In this document: piece after piece, positions 1-11,972 of the stretch
Numbering within the stretch: position 1 is the first letter of the stretch
Layout: every line of letters starts with the position of its first letter
From: Stachybotrys elegans
Lineage: Eukaryota > Ascomycota > Sordariomycetes > Hypocreales > Stachybotryaceae
DNA length: 64,000 nt
Assembly (NCBI GenBank): GCA_020746835.1
Contig: JAGPNK010000001.1
Span: 3,844,001 to 3,908,000, forward strand
Direction of reading: 5' to 3'
The notes under the pieces: generated by a model
The model's input: only the letters and a program-made list of their open reading frames with translations
The model's database searches: none
What the model was told of the DNA's origin: nothing
Made by a program: the position numbers and the translations under genes

Positions 1-265
1 CGGCTCAGCTCCCGTGCAAGCGCCCGGAGGTTTTCCACCCATCATACATACTCCTCGTCTCGTCTCTTCTTATGCCCAGGAACTTTAGCTTGACCAACAG
101 CCCAATAGCCTTGTTCCCGTCTTGGCTCTGCCCAACCTGAAATTTGCTGAGCCTTATCGCTCTGCCCTTGCCTTCGCTTCTTCCCAACTCGTTCCTCTCG
201 CTTCGTCGCAATCCTAGATCAACTCACTACAACCTCGCGATTATCTTGTGTACTGACAGAACGTC

Positions 266-1925
266 ATGGCAGGCTCCAAGGCGGATATCCCCAAGGATCT
301 CTTGGCCCAGGTGAAGCACCTCGAGGAGATCTTTACTGTTGATACGAAGAAGCTCAAGGAGATTTCCGAACATTTTGTATCAGAGCTCGCCAAGGGTTTG
401 TAATGTTCCTTTCAGCCATAGTGTCCAGCCTGACTTACGCCATTGATTCAGGTCTCAGCGTGGAGGGCGGTAGCATTGTACGTTCCGCACCGTCGCCTAT
501 ACAGAACTTACAGCTGATGACTGCAGCCCATGAACCCTACTTGGGTCATGTCGTTCCCCGATGGCTATGAGACTGGCACATTCCTCGCCCTCGACATGGG
601 AGGAACCAACCTGCGAGTTTGTGAGATTACCTTGACGGAGCAGAAGTCGGAATTCGACATTACCCAGTCCAAGTACCGTATGCCTGAAGAGCTCAAGACC
701 GGTAACAAGGACGAGCTCTGGGAGTACATTGCCGACTGCCTGTACCAGTTCATCGAGACTCACCACGGCGATTGCTCCAAGATTGACGCCCTCCCTCTGG
801 GTTTCACCTTCTCTTATCCTGCCACTCAGAACTACATTGACGAGGGCATCCTGCAGCGCTGGACCAAGGGCTTTGACATTGACGGCGTTGAGGGAGAGAA
901 CGTGGTACCCATGTTTGAAGCTGCGCTGTCTAAGCGGGTGAGTAGCATCGGTTTCCCATAGACGCACAAGTGCTCGCAGTTGACACGCAAAAGGGCGTTC
1001 CCATCAAGCTGACTGCCCTGATCAACGATACTACGGGTACTCTGATTGCATCGGCATACACCGACACCAAGATGGCCATTGGCTGCATTTTCGGCACCGG
1101 CTGCAACGCCGCATACATGGAGGACTGCGGCTCCATCCCCAAGCTTGCGCACATGAACCTGCCTCCCGACACCCCCATGGCCATCAACTGCGAATGGGGT
1201 GCTTTCGACAACGAGCACAAGGTTCTTCCTAGAACCCCCTACGACATCATCATTGACCGCGACTCCCCCCGCCCCGGTCAGCAGGCATTTGAGAAGATGA
1301 TTGCTGGTCTGTACCTCGGCGAGATCTTCCGACTGGTTGTCGTGGACCTGCACGACAACAAGGACGTCCACATCTTTGAGGGCCAGGATATCTCCTTGCT
1401 CCGCAAACCGTACTCGCTCGACGCTTCTTTCCTCTCCGCCATTGAAGAGTTAGTGACGTAGCTGTATAATTGCCGAGATCTTTCCACTGACAAAATCGCA
1501 GGGATCCTTTCGAGAACTTGCAGGAGACTGCTGACCTGTTCGCTTCCAAGCTCAACCTCAAGTGCACGAGCCCTGAGCTAGAGCTCTTCCGCCGACTCGC
1601 CGAGCTCATTGGCACCCGCGCCGCTCGCCTCTCTGCCTGCGGTGTGGCCGCCATCTGCAAGAAGAAGAACTACCAGTCGTGCCACGTCGGAGCAGATGGC
1701 TCGGTATTCAACAAATACCCCCACTTCAAGGCCCGTGGCGCCCAGGCCCTCAAGGAGATCCTCGACTGGCCCGACAAGACCAACCCCAACGAGGAGGACC
1801 CCATTGAGATCCTGGCCGCCGAGGACGGCAGCGGTGTCGGTGCTGCCTTGATTGCTGCCCTGACCCTGAAGCGTGTCAAGGCCGGCAACATGCACGGTAT
1901 CCTCCACCCTGAGAACTTCAAATAG
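266..1925 (+). CDS. hxk1: Hexokinase
   Basis: Cytosolic hexose kinase that phosphorylates glucose and fructose at C6 with ATP, the first step of glycolysis. Five exons (266-395, 452-477, 527-937, 994-1448, 1502-1925) give 481 residues, the usual length for a fungal hexokinase. The phosphate-1 loop LDMGGTNLR lies near residues 74-82, the sugar-binding stretch LPLGFTFSYPATQ follows, INDTTGTL carries the catalytic Asp, and IFGTGCNAAY is the adenosine-side motif. The N-terminus (DIPKDLL..., VDTKKLKEISEHF, GLSVEGGSIPMNPTWV) resembles fungal hexokinase rather than glucokinase. The third intron is read as ending at the AAAAG before GGCGTTCCC, which restores the conserved SKR-GVPIKL join; an upstream CAG would insert extra residues. 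The start is the first ATG in frame, after a CT-rich leader. Confidence 0.93.
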
Positions 1926-2194
1926 ACTGGTCATGGAGGTGCGTGCTCCAATACAAGGTCCTTCGGGCTACGAATGACGAATGGAATGGTTTGATCACCC
2001 AGCGCAGGGCTTTGAAGCCAAGGATTAAAAAAAAAGACATAAAGAAACAAGATGTTGCTGCAGGCTACGAGATTAGGTAGAATCAATGGAAAATGGATGC
2101 AACATGAGGTACGAGTCTATTCTAACCCATGAAGGTGCATGTGGGGAGTCGGTACTCTGCGGCATGTCAGCAAGGGGCTTCTTCGGGGTGCGAT

Positions 2195-3472
2195 TTAGAG
2201 TGAGAACTTACTGTCGAGCGTCCAGTACCGCCTGCGCACACCCTCCCACTCTCCTTTACCCTCCTCGCCCAGGTTCGACATGTCAACGTCGCTCTCTTCC
2301 CATTCGACATCGAGGCCAGCATCGGCGCAATGCATCTCCACGACCTTTGTGTAGACGTCGTAGCATATCCTACGGTCCGCGCCCAGGCCGTTGAAGAAGC
2401 TGAACCGCCCGTCCTGCTCTAGCAAGCCGGGGACCCATTCGCTGAAGAAGGTGCGGAGCTGGGAGTAGTCCTCGCCAAAGGTGTCGAAGTAGATGGCGTC
2501 GTAGACCTCGCCCGCCTGGAGGAGCTTGGGGACAACGTCCTGCCACTTGCCGGGGAGGACCTCGAAGGCGCCGACCTCGGGCCCGGACTTCTCCCAGCTA
2601 GGGCCGAACCTGGACTCGGGCTTGGCGAGGTGCTCCAGCACGGACGGGTGTGCCTCGATGATGTGGTGGCGCGAGGGCTTGAGCTCGGCGAACATGCCGT
2701 CGATGATGCCCATGCCGAAGCCGATGTTGAGGATGCGCTTGCCGGGCTGGGCGTCGGGGATCAAGGCCTCGACGGAGCGCTTCATGATGTCCGTCTCCCA
2801 GGCCATCATGACGCCGTTGCGGTCCGAGTCGACGAGCTTCTCGGGGTCGTAGGTGAGGGACGACTCGAGGTATTGGTCGCTGGTGACGGTCTTCTCGCCG
2901 GCGCTGGGAGGAACAAACTTGAGCTGGGGGGCTTCTTCGTCGTCGTCCTGCTCAGCTTCCGTGGCCTCTTTCTGGTCCGCCTCGGCTTCCACCTCCACCT
3001 CATCCTCGGCCATTTCCTCATATTCGTTGTCAGAGGACAGCTGTTCGTAGCTATCCATCAGGGCAAAGAGCAGCTCGGCGCGCACGCCGGCGTCAACGCA
3101 CTGGTTGTAGAGGCTCTTGCGGCCGAGGCGCCACGCCACGCAGCCGGGCGTCTCGTTGTTGTTGTCGACGTCGTTCCAGATGGCACCGGAGAGGAAGAGC
3201 TCGTGGAGAATCTCCAAGGCCTCCTCGACACTGCCGTCCTCCTCGCCATCGTCCTCGCCGTTGGCCGGGCCGCAGCTGCGGATGGCGGCATGGAGGGGCG
3301 TCTCGCCGGTCTTGGGGTCCTGGCAGGTGGCCTTGTCGCGGTCGTCGAAGAATTTCTTGAGGCCGACGGAGCCCCAGTCGCGGCCCCAGACGTGGTAGAG
3401 GATGTCGCGAGTCTGCTCGGGGCAGTCGGACGAGACACGCGCAGGCAGGGAATCGTCTATGGGACTGGCCAT
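2195..3472 (-). CDS. RMT2: Protein arginine N-methyltransferase 2 (RMT2)
   Basis: S-adenosylmethionine-dependent methyltransferase of the RMT2 family, which in yeast methylates the delta nitrogen of an arginine in ribosomal protein Rpl12. A single uninterrupted exon encodes 425 residues from the first ATG at 3472 (MASPIDDSL). The N-terminal third has ankyrin-like sequence (GETPLHAAIRSC, ETPGCVAWRLGR) as expected for the family. It is followed by an acidic linker rich in E and D. The C-terminal half carries the SAM-binding motif ILNIGFGMGIIDG near residue 240, then IIEAHPSVLEHL and the YDAIYFDTFGEDY loop. The gene is tail to tail with hexokinase (269 bases apart) and upstream of ADE17 on the same strand. 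Confidence 0.9.
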   Translation of the reverse strand: MASPIDDSLPARVSSDCPEQTRDILYHVWGRDWGSVGLKKFFDDRDKATCQDPKTGETPLHAAIRSCGPANGEDDGEEDGSVEEALEILHELFLSGAIWNDVDNNNETPGCVAWRLGRKSLYNQCVDAGVRAELLFALMDSYEQLSSDNEYEEMAEDEVEVEAEADQKEATEAEQDDDEEAPQLKFVPPSAGEKTVTSDQYLESSLTYDPEKLVDSDRNGVMMAWETDIMKRSVEALIPDAQPGKRILNIGFGMGIIDGMFAELKPSRHHIIEAHPSVLEHLAKPESRFGPSWEKSGPEVGAFEVLPGKWQDVVPKLLQAGEVYDAIYFDTFGEDYSQLRTFFSEWVPGLLEQDGRFSFFNGLGADRRICYDVYTKVVEMHCADAGLDVEWEESDVDMSNLGEEGKGEWEGVRRRYWTLDSKFSL

Positions 3473-4172
3473 GGCGGGGGAGGGGTAATGAGACTTGGGA
3501 CTGGGGTGTTGGTGCCTGCGGCGGTGGCTGTAGGTGGTCAAAGTAACAGCCTGGATTATTGAGGGTCTTATCGAGCGAGGTACTCTCCAGATTTCGTCTC
3601 ATCCAAGTCAGGACGTCTCCTCGCTTGGATCTCTTGAACAATCGCAAATAAACTGGATAGAAATTATCATACACGGCGATAATCGATAGGGCTTCTAGCT
3701 CCAGACCACGATTTTTTTTTCCGGCGACGACAGCCCCGAAATGGATTAGAACAACCGCGATGCCCCGCCGGCATGTAAAACGAACCGTGCGTACAGGTAC
3801 CTGTTGAAGCTGCCGTTAGCGTCGTCGCTGTAGAGACAGAAGCATAGACGCCATATTGGCCCTATTAGCCCTGGATTATACAACTCTCATTATTACAGGT
3901 AGAATTACCCATCTCATACAACCCGATTATAATAATCCCGGTTGAGCCCTCAATGTAGCTTATAAAGTTAACGGGATAGCTTATGCTTTCGTATGCAGTC
4001 GTGAATTCATCTACTGCGTTGTGTGGTTTTTCTCTCATCAACTTCTTCTATAAACCATGATGAACACCCGAACCCCCTCGTTGCCCTTAGTTGGCAAAAC
4101 GAACCCATAAAAGAATAAGAAAAAGTAAAAAGAAACCCGCCCCTTGTTCCCATTTTTGTTCCTTCTCTCGAT
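3473..4172. other. Intergenic, RMT2 promoter side and ADE17 3' side
   Basis: About 700 bases between two minus-strand genes. It holds a T8 run near 3712 and an AT-rich patch around 3850-3980. No supportable gene or repeat is seen. The part next to 3473 should contain the RMT2 promoter. Confidence 0.6.
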
Positions 4173-6090
4173 TTAGTGGTGGAAGAGTCGGATGTTCTGC
4201 TCGACAAAGGTGATGCCCAGCTTCTCGGCCGTCTCGAAGACAGGGCCGTCGTTCTGGCTGCCTCCAGGAGCAGCAATGTACTTGGCGCCAGAGCGGGCGG
4301 CGCGGAACACATTGTCGATGAAGGGGAACTATTGAGACGAACATGTCAGTGACTGTCTAAGTTGCAGAGTAACTCGGCGCAGGTGTGAACTTACGAAGGC
4401 GTCACTGGAGACGCACACATCCTTCAGCTGCTTCATCCAGCTCTCGCGCTCCTCATCCGTAAAGGAAGCGGGGACCTCCTCGAACACGGACTCGAAAGCC
4501 TCCCTCTCCGGGCCGTCCTTGGGCAGCTCGCCGCTGACGAGCAGGTCGATGGCGTTGCTCTTGTCCGCCCTCTTGGTGCCCTTCTTCCACTTGATGTTGA
4601 GGACGCGCTCGTGGAATCGCATCCACCAGTTGTCGGCCTTGTCACCAGCCAGACGGGTGCAGTGGATTCGAGACTGCTGGCCAGCGCCGAGACCAATCAC
4701 CTGGCCGTTGACGGCGTAGCACACCGAGTTGCTCTGCGTGTACTTGAGGGTGATGGTGGCGACGGTGAGGTCACGGGCAGCGCTCTCGGAGAGCGGGCCG
4801 GCCTCCTTGGGGGTGATGATCTTGTTGAAGGACTTGGGCGACAGCTCGACGTCGTTGCGGTGCTGCTGGAGGTTGATGCCGTAGACGGTGCGGGTCTCGA
4901 TCGAAGAGGGGTTGTAGTCGGGATCCATCTGGAGGACCAGGTACTTGCCACCCTTCTTCTTCTTGAGGATCTCGAGAGCGGCATCTTCGTAGCCAGCGGC
5001 AATGACACCATCAGAGACCTCCTTGGAGATGATGGTGGCAGTGGGGACATCGACGACGTCACTGAGGGCAATGATATCACCAAAGCTGCTCATGCGATCG
5101 GCTCCTCGGGCGCGGGCATAGGCCTGGGCGAGAGCCGACGTCTCAATGCCCGGAATGTCGTTGACAAAGTACACCTTGCGCTCCTCGGGCGTCAGAGGGA
5201 GACCAATGGCGGCACCGGCGGGCGACACGTGCTTGAAGCTGGCGGCGGCGGGCTTGCCGAGCGCCTTCTTGAGCTCCTTGACCAGGGGCCAGGCGTTGAG
5301 GGAGTCGAGGAGGTTGATGTAGCCGGGCGAGCCGCAGAGGACCTTGAAGGGCAAGGGGCCGGACAGGGCGTAGGCGGCGGCGGGCTTCTGGTGAGGGTTG
5401 GCGCCGTAGCGGAGGGCCATGTGCTGGGCGCCGTTGCCGGCGTACTCCTTGCGGAAGAAGTCGGCGATGGCGGTGTCGTAGTCGGCCGTGTGCTCAAAGG
5501 CCTTGAGAGCGTAGCGGTTGCGGCTCGACTCGGTAATCTCGCCCTTCTCGAGCTCCTTGAGGAAGCCGGCGTAATCCTCGGGGTCGCTGAGAATGGTGAC
5601 GCGCTTGTGGTTCTTGGCGGCGGCGCGGATGAGGGTGACGCCGCCAATGTCAATTTCCTCGACGGCCTCGGGGATGCTGACGTTGATCTTGGCGACGGTA
5701 TCCTTGAAGGGGTAGAGGTTGCAGATGACAAAGTCGACCTTGTTGATGTTCTGCTCGGCGAGGTCCTTCTCGTCAGACTCGAGGTTGCGGGCGAGGATGC
5801 CGGCGTGGACGGCGGGGTGGAGCGTCTTGACGCGGCCGGCGAGCATCTCGGGGGCCTTTGTGATGGCGGAGACGTCCCTTGGGAGGCAATGTTAGCACGG
5901 GGAAGCTGGAGAAATGAGGCTTTGTCTGTACACACTCAACAGGGAAGCCCGACTCGCGAATCATGCGAGCAGTGCCGCCCGAGGCCAGGATGCGGACATT
6001 CTGCTGGATCAGGCCCTTTGCCAGATCGAGCAGTCCAGTCTTGTCGTAGACGGAGACGATGGCGATGCGCTGAGCCTGGCTGGTAGACAT
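4173..6090 (-). CDS. ADE17: Bifunctional purine biosynthesis protein ADE17 (AICAR transformylase / IMP cyclohydrolase)
   Basis: Catalyses the last two steps of de novo IMP synthesis: formylation of AICAR with 10-formyl-tetrahydrofolate, then ring closure. Three exons on the minus strand (6090-5936, 5877-4395, 4328-4173) give 597 residues, the normal family length. The N-terminal MGS-like cyclohydrolase domain shows [15 protein letters not shown] sequence ([18 protein letters not shown]), [11 protein letters not shown] and [17 protein letters not shown]. The transformylase part contains [12 protein letters not shown], the catalytic-type [11 protein letters not shown], and a C-terminal [13 protein letters not shown] followed by NIRLFHH. 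The first intron splits the GFPVE-DVS join and the last intron splits DAF-FPF, both restoring conserved sequence. It starts at the first ATG (MSTSQAQR). It diverges from VTC4 across 849 bases. Confidence 0.95.
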
Positions 6091-6939
6091 GACGGGCAAA
6101 ATGGGTGATGGGCGGGTTGGTTTGTCTCTTGCTTTTGCGTCAGGAAACAGAGCAAAGTCCAGCCCAGACTAATAAGTCGTGGCGACCATCCCACCAACCC
6201 CGCGACCCCGCGATAAAATTTTTTGCAGCGCACATCATTCGCACAGCGTGTAGAGGTACCTCGTACGTGGTACAGAGAGCAGTTAATGGCTCAGACACTG
6301 GGGAACAAGCTTTTTGGGGGGGCCTTCAGGCAGTGGAGTCGAGGAATGGAAGTGGCCATCTTAAGTAAACTTAGGTAACAGCCTGAGCCTGGAACTATAG
6401 CGTCACGTTGCGGGAAAGACCGTGCTGATTCGCCAATCAGCGTCAGCTATTCTCCCCCTCCCCACTTGGCTGGCCGGGATACCTTGCCTCCTGCCGCCTT
6501 GCATGTGCATGACATGCTATTTCCTGTGTTTACGTTGCCCTTTTCGAGTTTTTGGTGTTGTCACAGCTGTACCTACCTACCTATCTTTCTAATTTTCCAG
6601 CGCCTCAGCTGCCAGCAAATCAGTGGTCTCCTCTCCCTCCCCAGCCAGGCCTACAATTGAGACCGCCGGCACGCAGATTCGGAATTTAATAAGACAATCC
6701 AGACAAAAGCCAAGTTAGCTCGCCCCAAACCGTCTCCGTCTCATCCTCAGTTCCCGCCTCGACTGCAGCTACGCTCTCTTGTTTTGTTTTGCCGTCGTCC
6801 AGCCACTCCTTTCCCCTCTTGCGCCTCCCAACTCTGTCATGCGCTCATGCTGATTGTGCAAGACCTAAAGACACGCCAAAAGTCTTGGACATCCAACAAC
6901 CAAGCGACGACCTTCCGAGCACGTCCAGGCGTAGTCGTC
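6091..6939. promoter_or_regulatory. Shared promoter region between ADE17 and VTC4
   Basis: Divergent intergenic region of 849 bases. A CCAAT box lies at 6433-6437, and the VTC4 side becomes CT-rich from about 6590. I looked for a CACGTG phosphate-response box for VTC4 and did not see one. No gene is supported here. Confidence 0.55.
6839..6853 (+). promoter_or_regulatory. Short upstream ORF in the VTC4 leader
   Basis: A four-codon reading frame (ATG CGC TCA TGC TGA) sits 87 bases before the VTC4 start. It overlaps a second upstream ATG at 6847 that is in frame with VTC4. If the mRNA starts upstream of it, it could reduce or tune initiation. Nothing in the sequence shows that the leader is transcribed this far. 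Confidence 0.35.
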
Positions 6940-9359
6940 ATGAAGTTCGGCGAGCAGCTCCGCTCCAGCGTCATTCCCGAGTACCAATGGTACTACATTG
7001 ACTACGATGGCCTCAAGACGGAGCTTAAGAATCCCACCGGCCCAGTCCGACCGGGCCACGGAAGCGAATGGACCGAGGACGATGAGAGCCGCTTCGTTAC
7101 CAAGCTCGAGGCAGAGCTCGAAAAGGTCCACATCAAGCAGCAGGTCAAGGCCATGGAGATAGCCAGGCGCATTGCCGTAAGCGAGCGCGAGGTCAGGGAC
7201 GTCGTGAACCGACTCAACGAGCGCCGTGTTGGCGAGGACGGGCCCAGCGAGGAGGAGTTTATGCTGCTCGAGGAGGACCTGAGCGATATCATTGCCGACG
7301 TCCACGACCTTGCCAAGTTTGTCCAGCTCAACTACACTGGCTTTTACAAGATCATCAAGAAGCACGACGTACGTCGGACCTGTTGCGCCATGGGCTCTTG
7401 CAGCTTGCTAACCTCTGTGCCGACGTAGAAAATCACCAAATGGCACCTTCGCCCCGTCTTCGATACCCGCCTCAAGGCCAAGCCCTTTTACAAAGAAAAC
7501 TACGACGCCTCCGTTATCAAGCTGTCCAAGCTCTACGATCTCGTCCGGACACGAGGAAACCCCGTCAAGGGCGACAGTGCCGCTGGCGGCTCTCAGGCCA
7601 GCTTCGTTCGCCAGACGACCAAGTACTGGGTCCACCCTGACAACGTGACGGAGCTCAAGCTCATCATCCTCAAGCATCTCCCCGTCTTGGTCTTCAACGC
7701 CAGCAAGGAGTTCGAACAGGAGGACTCTGCCATTACCTCCATCTACTACGACAACCCCGATACGTGGGATCTGTACGAGGGCCGCTTGAAGAAGACGGAA
7801 GGAGCCGAGGCCATCCGCCTCCGTTGGTATGGTGGCATGCAGAATCAGACCATCTTTGTCGAGCGCAAGACTCACCGAGAGGACTGGACCGGCGAAAAGT
7901 CGGTCAAGGCGCGCTTCGCTGTCAAGGAGAAGCATGTCAACCCTTACATGAAGGGCGAGCTTCTGCCCACTGCTCTCTTTGAGAAGGCTCGCAAGGAGGG
8001 CAAGAAGTCGGAAAAGGCCATTGCCGAGGATGAGAGGCTGGCTTCCGAGGTTCAGTGGTCTGTCCTAAAGAAGGGCTACAAGCCGGTGTGCCGCTCATTC
8101 TACAACCGCACTGCGTTCCAGCTCCCCGCTGACGCTCGCGTCCGTATCTCTCTGGATACCGAGCTGTGCATGGTCCGAGAGGACAACCTCGATGGCCGTA
8201 CTCGGTCGGGAGATAACTGGAGACGCATGGATATTGGTGTCGATTATCCATTCTCTCAGCTGCCTCCGGAAGACATCGTTCGCTTCCCTTATGCCGTCCT
8301 CGAGGTCAAGCTCCAGACCCAGGTCGGACAGGAGCCACCCGAGTGGGTGCGCCAGCTCATCAGCTCTCACCTCGTCGAAGCCGTCCCCAAGTTCTCCAAG
8401 TTCATCCACGGAACCGCCTGCCTCTTCCCCGATCGCATCAAGCTCCTCCCCTTCTGGATGCCTCAGATGGACGTCGATATCCGCAAGCCAGTCTCTCACA
8501 ACTTTGGCATTCGCCGACCCGGCATTTCTGGTACCACTACTACCTCTGATGACGAAGAGGACGATGACTCGGACGCCGAGGAGGGTACCAACGGAACTCG
8601 CGCCCCCACCAATGGAGAAACCAGCGCTGCTGGGGCAACGCGAGCTCGTGCCCCCGACGTCGAGGGCCAGACTGTCGATATGCCCAACGCAAACGACGAT
8701 TACCCCATCTACGACTCAGAGGATGAATACGACGGGGACTATGAGCTCGAGGAAGCCCGAAGAGTTGGTGGCTGGCAATACTACCAAAAGTTTGCCGAGG
8801 TCAAGGCGCGGGCTCTTGGAAACAAGGCTCTCAACGCGGCAAGGTGGGCAGTGTCAAAGCCCCAGGCGAATAGGATCCCTCGCAGCGAGCGACAGCAGTT
8901 GCTGTTCGGAAACGGCGAGATACAGCACAAGAAGGTCAAGGCGCCTCCTGGCAAGAAGATCTATGTGCCAGTGCGCGTCGAGCCCAAAGTATTTTTCGCT
9001 GCCGAGCGAACATTCCTCGGCTGGGTAAGTGTCGCCGCTGACTTTGAGCATGGGTAGTTGCTGACATGATTATATAGCTCGAGTATTCTACATACATCGC
9101 CACTATTGCTGTGACATTGCTCAACTTTGAGTCCAAGCCTACAACCATTACGCTTGCCATGTCTGGAATCTTCACCTTGCTGGCCATTCTGAGCCTTTGC
9201 TACTCGGTCGGCATCTACTTTTACCGAAGCCATTCGATCCGCAACCGCAAGGCAGCTAGATATTACGACCGGTGGGGGCCGAGCGCGCTCTGCATATCCC
9301 TCTTTGCTGCCGTGGCACTCAACTTCGCCTTTGAGGGCCGGGAGCGAAACCATTGGTAA
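6940..9359 (+). CDS. VTC4: Vacuolar transporter chaperone 4, polyphosphate polymerase (VTC4)
   Basis: Catalytic subunit of the VTC complex, which makes polyphosphate from ATP and pushes it into the vacuole. Three exons (6940-7368, 7429-9024, 9078-9359) give 768 residues. The order is an N-terminal SPX domain (starts [10 protein letters not shown], ends about residue 165), which senses inositol pyrophosphates, then the tunnel-shaped polymerase domain. That domain has [56 protein letters not shown] and [13 protein letters not shown]. An acidic low-complexity linker follows, then a three-helix DUF202-type membrane domain in the last exon. Close match to the Vtc4 catalytic core favours VTC4 over the VTC2/3 paralogues. 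The start is the canonical SPX Met; an in-frame ATG 31 codons upstream (6847) is possible. Confidence 0.93.
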
Positions 9360-9932
9360 AATAACAAGGCCTGCCCAGCCAGGCATGTCGAGGTCTACTG
9401 TACACACAGGATTGGATGAGTGCGGCTCTTGGAACGCGTTTTCACCTCGTTTTCTTGTTTACAGTCGGCTCCAGGCATTGTATGATGGAGCACGAATTTG
9501 TACATGTTAGTTAGGGGGAGAGAAGGGGTATACGTTCATTAACTTCCAATAGCATGGAAAGGGTGCGTTTATTATAGTCAGCTTACCTTGAATAAAGTCT
9601 CATTAGTTTCAGCCGCCCAACCGGCCTCCTCGTATGGACAAAGTGGCAGCGTTCAAATTCCAGCCACCAGACTAGGCCAAGCAGGCTTCGGCATGCGGAG
9701 CTACATTGCTGACGGCTGGCGGAGGATTCCTACCGGGCTTGGTACTCGCCTTGATCAGCTAGTCTCGTCTCAGCTCCTCCTACACGAGAAGTCTATGGCT
9801 CACTCTTGGTGGGCCAGACGGCAGCTCTTGGCATATAAGTAGGTGCTACGATGTCAGACCTCGTGAAACTGCATCTGATGAGCTTCAACCTATCCTTCAC
9901 AGCATCCTTATATACGCGGCATACTCTCAAAC
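9360..9932. other. Intergenic between VTC4 and the PLP enzyme gene
   Basis: 573 bases with no supportable gene. The right half should contain the promoter of the next plus-strand gene, but I see no recognisable element. Confidence 0.55.
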
Positions 9933-11746
9933 ATGGTTGTCCTGAAGACAAAATCTGAGTTTGGCCATGCGCCGCCGCCAGCAACGGCCTACAGCATCAT
10001 CACCAACCTTCCTGGCTGGGACCTGAGTAAAAGAGTGCGAGATGGCGACATGAGTCCCTTGGCTAGGATTGTCAACATCTACCCTCGATTCACTCCCACT
10101 CAGCACGTAGCCGCTGTGAGCCATCCTCTTTGCAGGGGTCATTTACATTTCGTATTGGACACGCAATGTATGCTGACCATCTCTCAAGCTAGGCCAAGCC
10201 ATCGCCGCCGCCGCAGGAAGGGAGGGCTATGGAGCCATGCTTTATCTCAGCCCAGATATGTGGGCGTACACGCTACGTCACATCACCAACAAAGGTCGCG
10301 GGGAGCATGTCATGCGGCCAGAGGACGTGGACCTCAGGTGCTTCGACATCGCGGGCCATCGCGTGTACGCCGTGCTGTACCAGCGCCAGCACACGCCTGG
10401 CATCATGATGAGCTGGGGCAACCCGGGCCTGGGCCTTTCCATCCGCGGCGCTGAGGCGCTGCTGGGCGAGGTCCAGACTCTGGTCGAGGCGCCCGCCGGT
10501 CCGGCGCCACCCCCGCCAACATGGACGCACGAAAGTTCAGCTCACGCGCAGCTCCGCGAGCGCATCTGCGAGCTGCTGCACCGCGCGGCCCCGCGGCCTG
10601 AGCTCGTCAAGTGCGCGCCGCGTGATGTGTTCCTGTACCCGAGCGGCATGGGCGCCATATGGTACACGACGAGGGCGCTCATGGTGTACCGCCCAGGGAC
10701 CATCGTGGTGCTGGGCATCGTGTTCCACAACACGTACCACCACCTGCAGGAGGAGTACGCCCGCGAGTGGAAGCACTTTGGCGATGTCAGGAAAGAAGGC
10801 GTCGACGAGCTGGAGGCGTGGCTGCAGAGTGAGAAGGAGGCCGGCCGCCCCGTGAGCTTTGTCCTCGTCGAGGTCCCTGGCAATCCAAACCTCGAGACGC
10901 CGGATCTGGCCCGCGTCAAGCGTCTTGTAAGTCGGACCCGTCCCTCTGACCTCTGCCTCCCGAGGGTTTGCTAATGCGGCTTGCCAGTCGGAGACATATG
11001 GCTTTGTCCTGGTCGTCGACGATACCCTCGGCGGCTTCGCCAACCTCGATGTCATGCCCTACTCGGACATCATCCTCACGTCGCTCACAAAGTCGTTCAA
11101 CGGCTACGCCGACCTCCTCGCCGGCTCCATCGTCCTCAACCCCCTGTCGCTGCACTACGCCGCGCTGTCGCCGCTCTTCACCTCGTCACACCGCAACGAG
11201 CTCTTCGCCGCCGACGCCGAGGTCCTCGTCGCCAACTCGCGCGACTTCATCGAGCGCACAAAGCGCCTAGACAGCAACGCCCAGGCCATGGCCTCGTTCC
11301 TCAGCGACGTCGCCGCCGCCGACCCGGCCTCCCACATCACGGGCGTGCAGTACCCTTCCCTCATCCCCGAGTCCAAGGCCCAGTACGATGCGCTGAAGCG
11401 CCGCGGCACCCCGGAGCTGCCGGCGCCCGGGTACGGCTGCGTCTTCACCGTCGAGTTCGACAGCGAGGAGAGCGCCCGGGCCTTTTACGACGCCTGCGGC
11501 TTCTACCCCAGCCCGCACCTGGGAGCGCCCGTCACGCTCATGTTTGCGTACAACATGTTTGTGTTTAAGCCCCGGGAGGCGGAGTACCTGGGCAGGTTCG
11601 GCGTGCGCGTTCCGAGCGTGAGGATCTCGGCTGGGCTGGAGCCCGAGGAGGACCTGATTGATACTCTGAAAGACGCTCTGGAAGCTGTCAGGGGTAAGGC
11701 GAAGGAGGGACAGGCACAGAATGGCGGGGAGGTCAATGGACACTAA
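9933..11746 (+). CDS. Cystathionine gamma-synthase-like PLP-dependent enzyme
   Basis: Fold-type I pyridoxal-phosphate enzyme of the Cys/Met metabolism family. Fungal members (STR2/met-7 type) join an activated homoserine to cysteine in transsulfuration. Three exons (9933-10115, 10189-10926, 10988-11746) give 559 residues. Visible family signals are LYPSGMGAIW, the NP-containing loop EVPGNPNLETPD, the cofactor Asp in VLVVDDTLGG (about residue 318), the predicted Schiff-base Lys342 in SLTKSFNGYADLLAGS, and the carboxylate-binding SVRISAGLE near the C-terminus. The usual YxRxxNPT phosphate loop is not obvious, and the long N-terminal region (LPGWDLSKRV, VNIYPRF) is the divergent fungal type. Substrate cannot be assigned from sequence alone. 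It is convergent with MCM4. Confidence 0.8.
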
Positions 11747-11972
11747 GACGACAGCAAGTTTCGGTTTGGATAAATACAAACATCTCTTTATTAACCATCC
11801 TGCTTACATCGGCCTGCCCACACCATCTGCCGAAACTAAACATGTGCCCAACGCCTCTGCTATAAGACCCAATCCATCCCAAGCCTGCCACGGCGGCCCT
11901 CGTTGCAACATTCGGAAACCGTCTATATCATTTCACACATCACGCCGTAAGACAAGCCCTCGTCACCACCCC

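Noticed and set aside
2630..3562. Plus-strand open frame of 310 codons opposite RMT2
   Set aside because: Antisense shadow of RMT2 with no family signal.
3840..3980. AT-rich patch suggesting a RIP-decayed transposon remnant
   Set aside because: Only about 140 bases, no terminal repeats and no transposase similarity visible.
4611..6086. Long plus-strand open frame of 491 codons opposite ADE17
   Set aside because: It is exactly antisense to the strongly supported ADE17 coding exon and its translation is low-complexity V/G/L/D/E-rich, as expected from the complement of biased codons.
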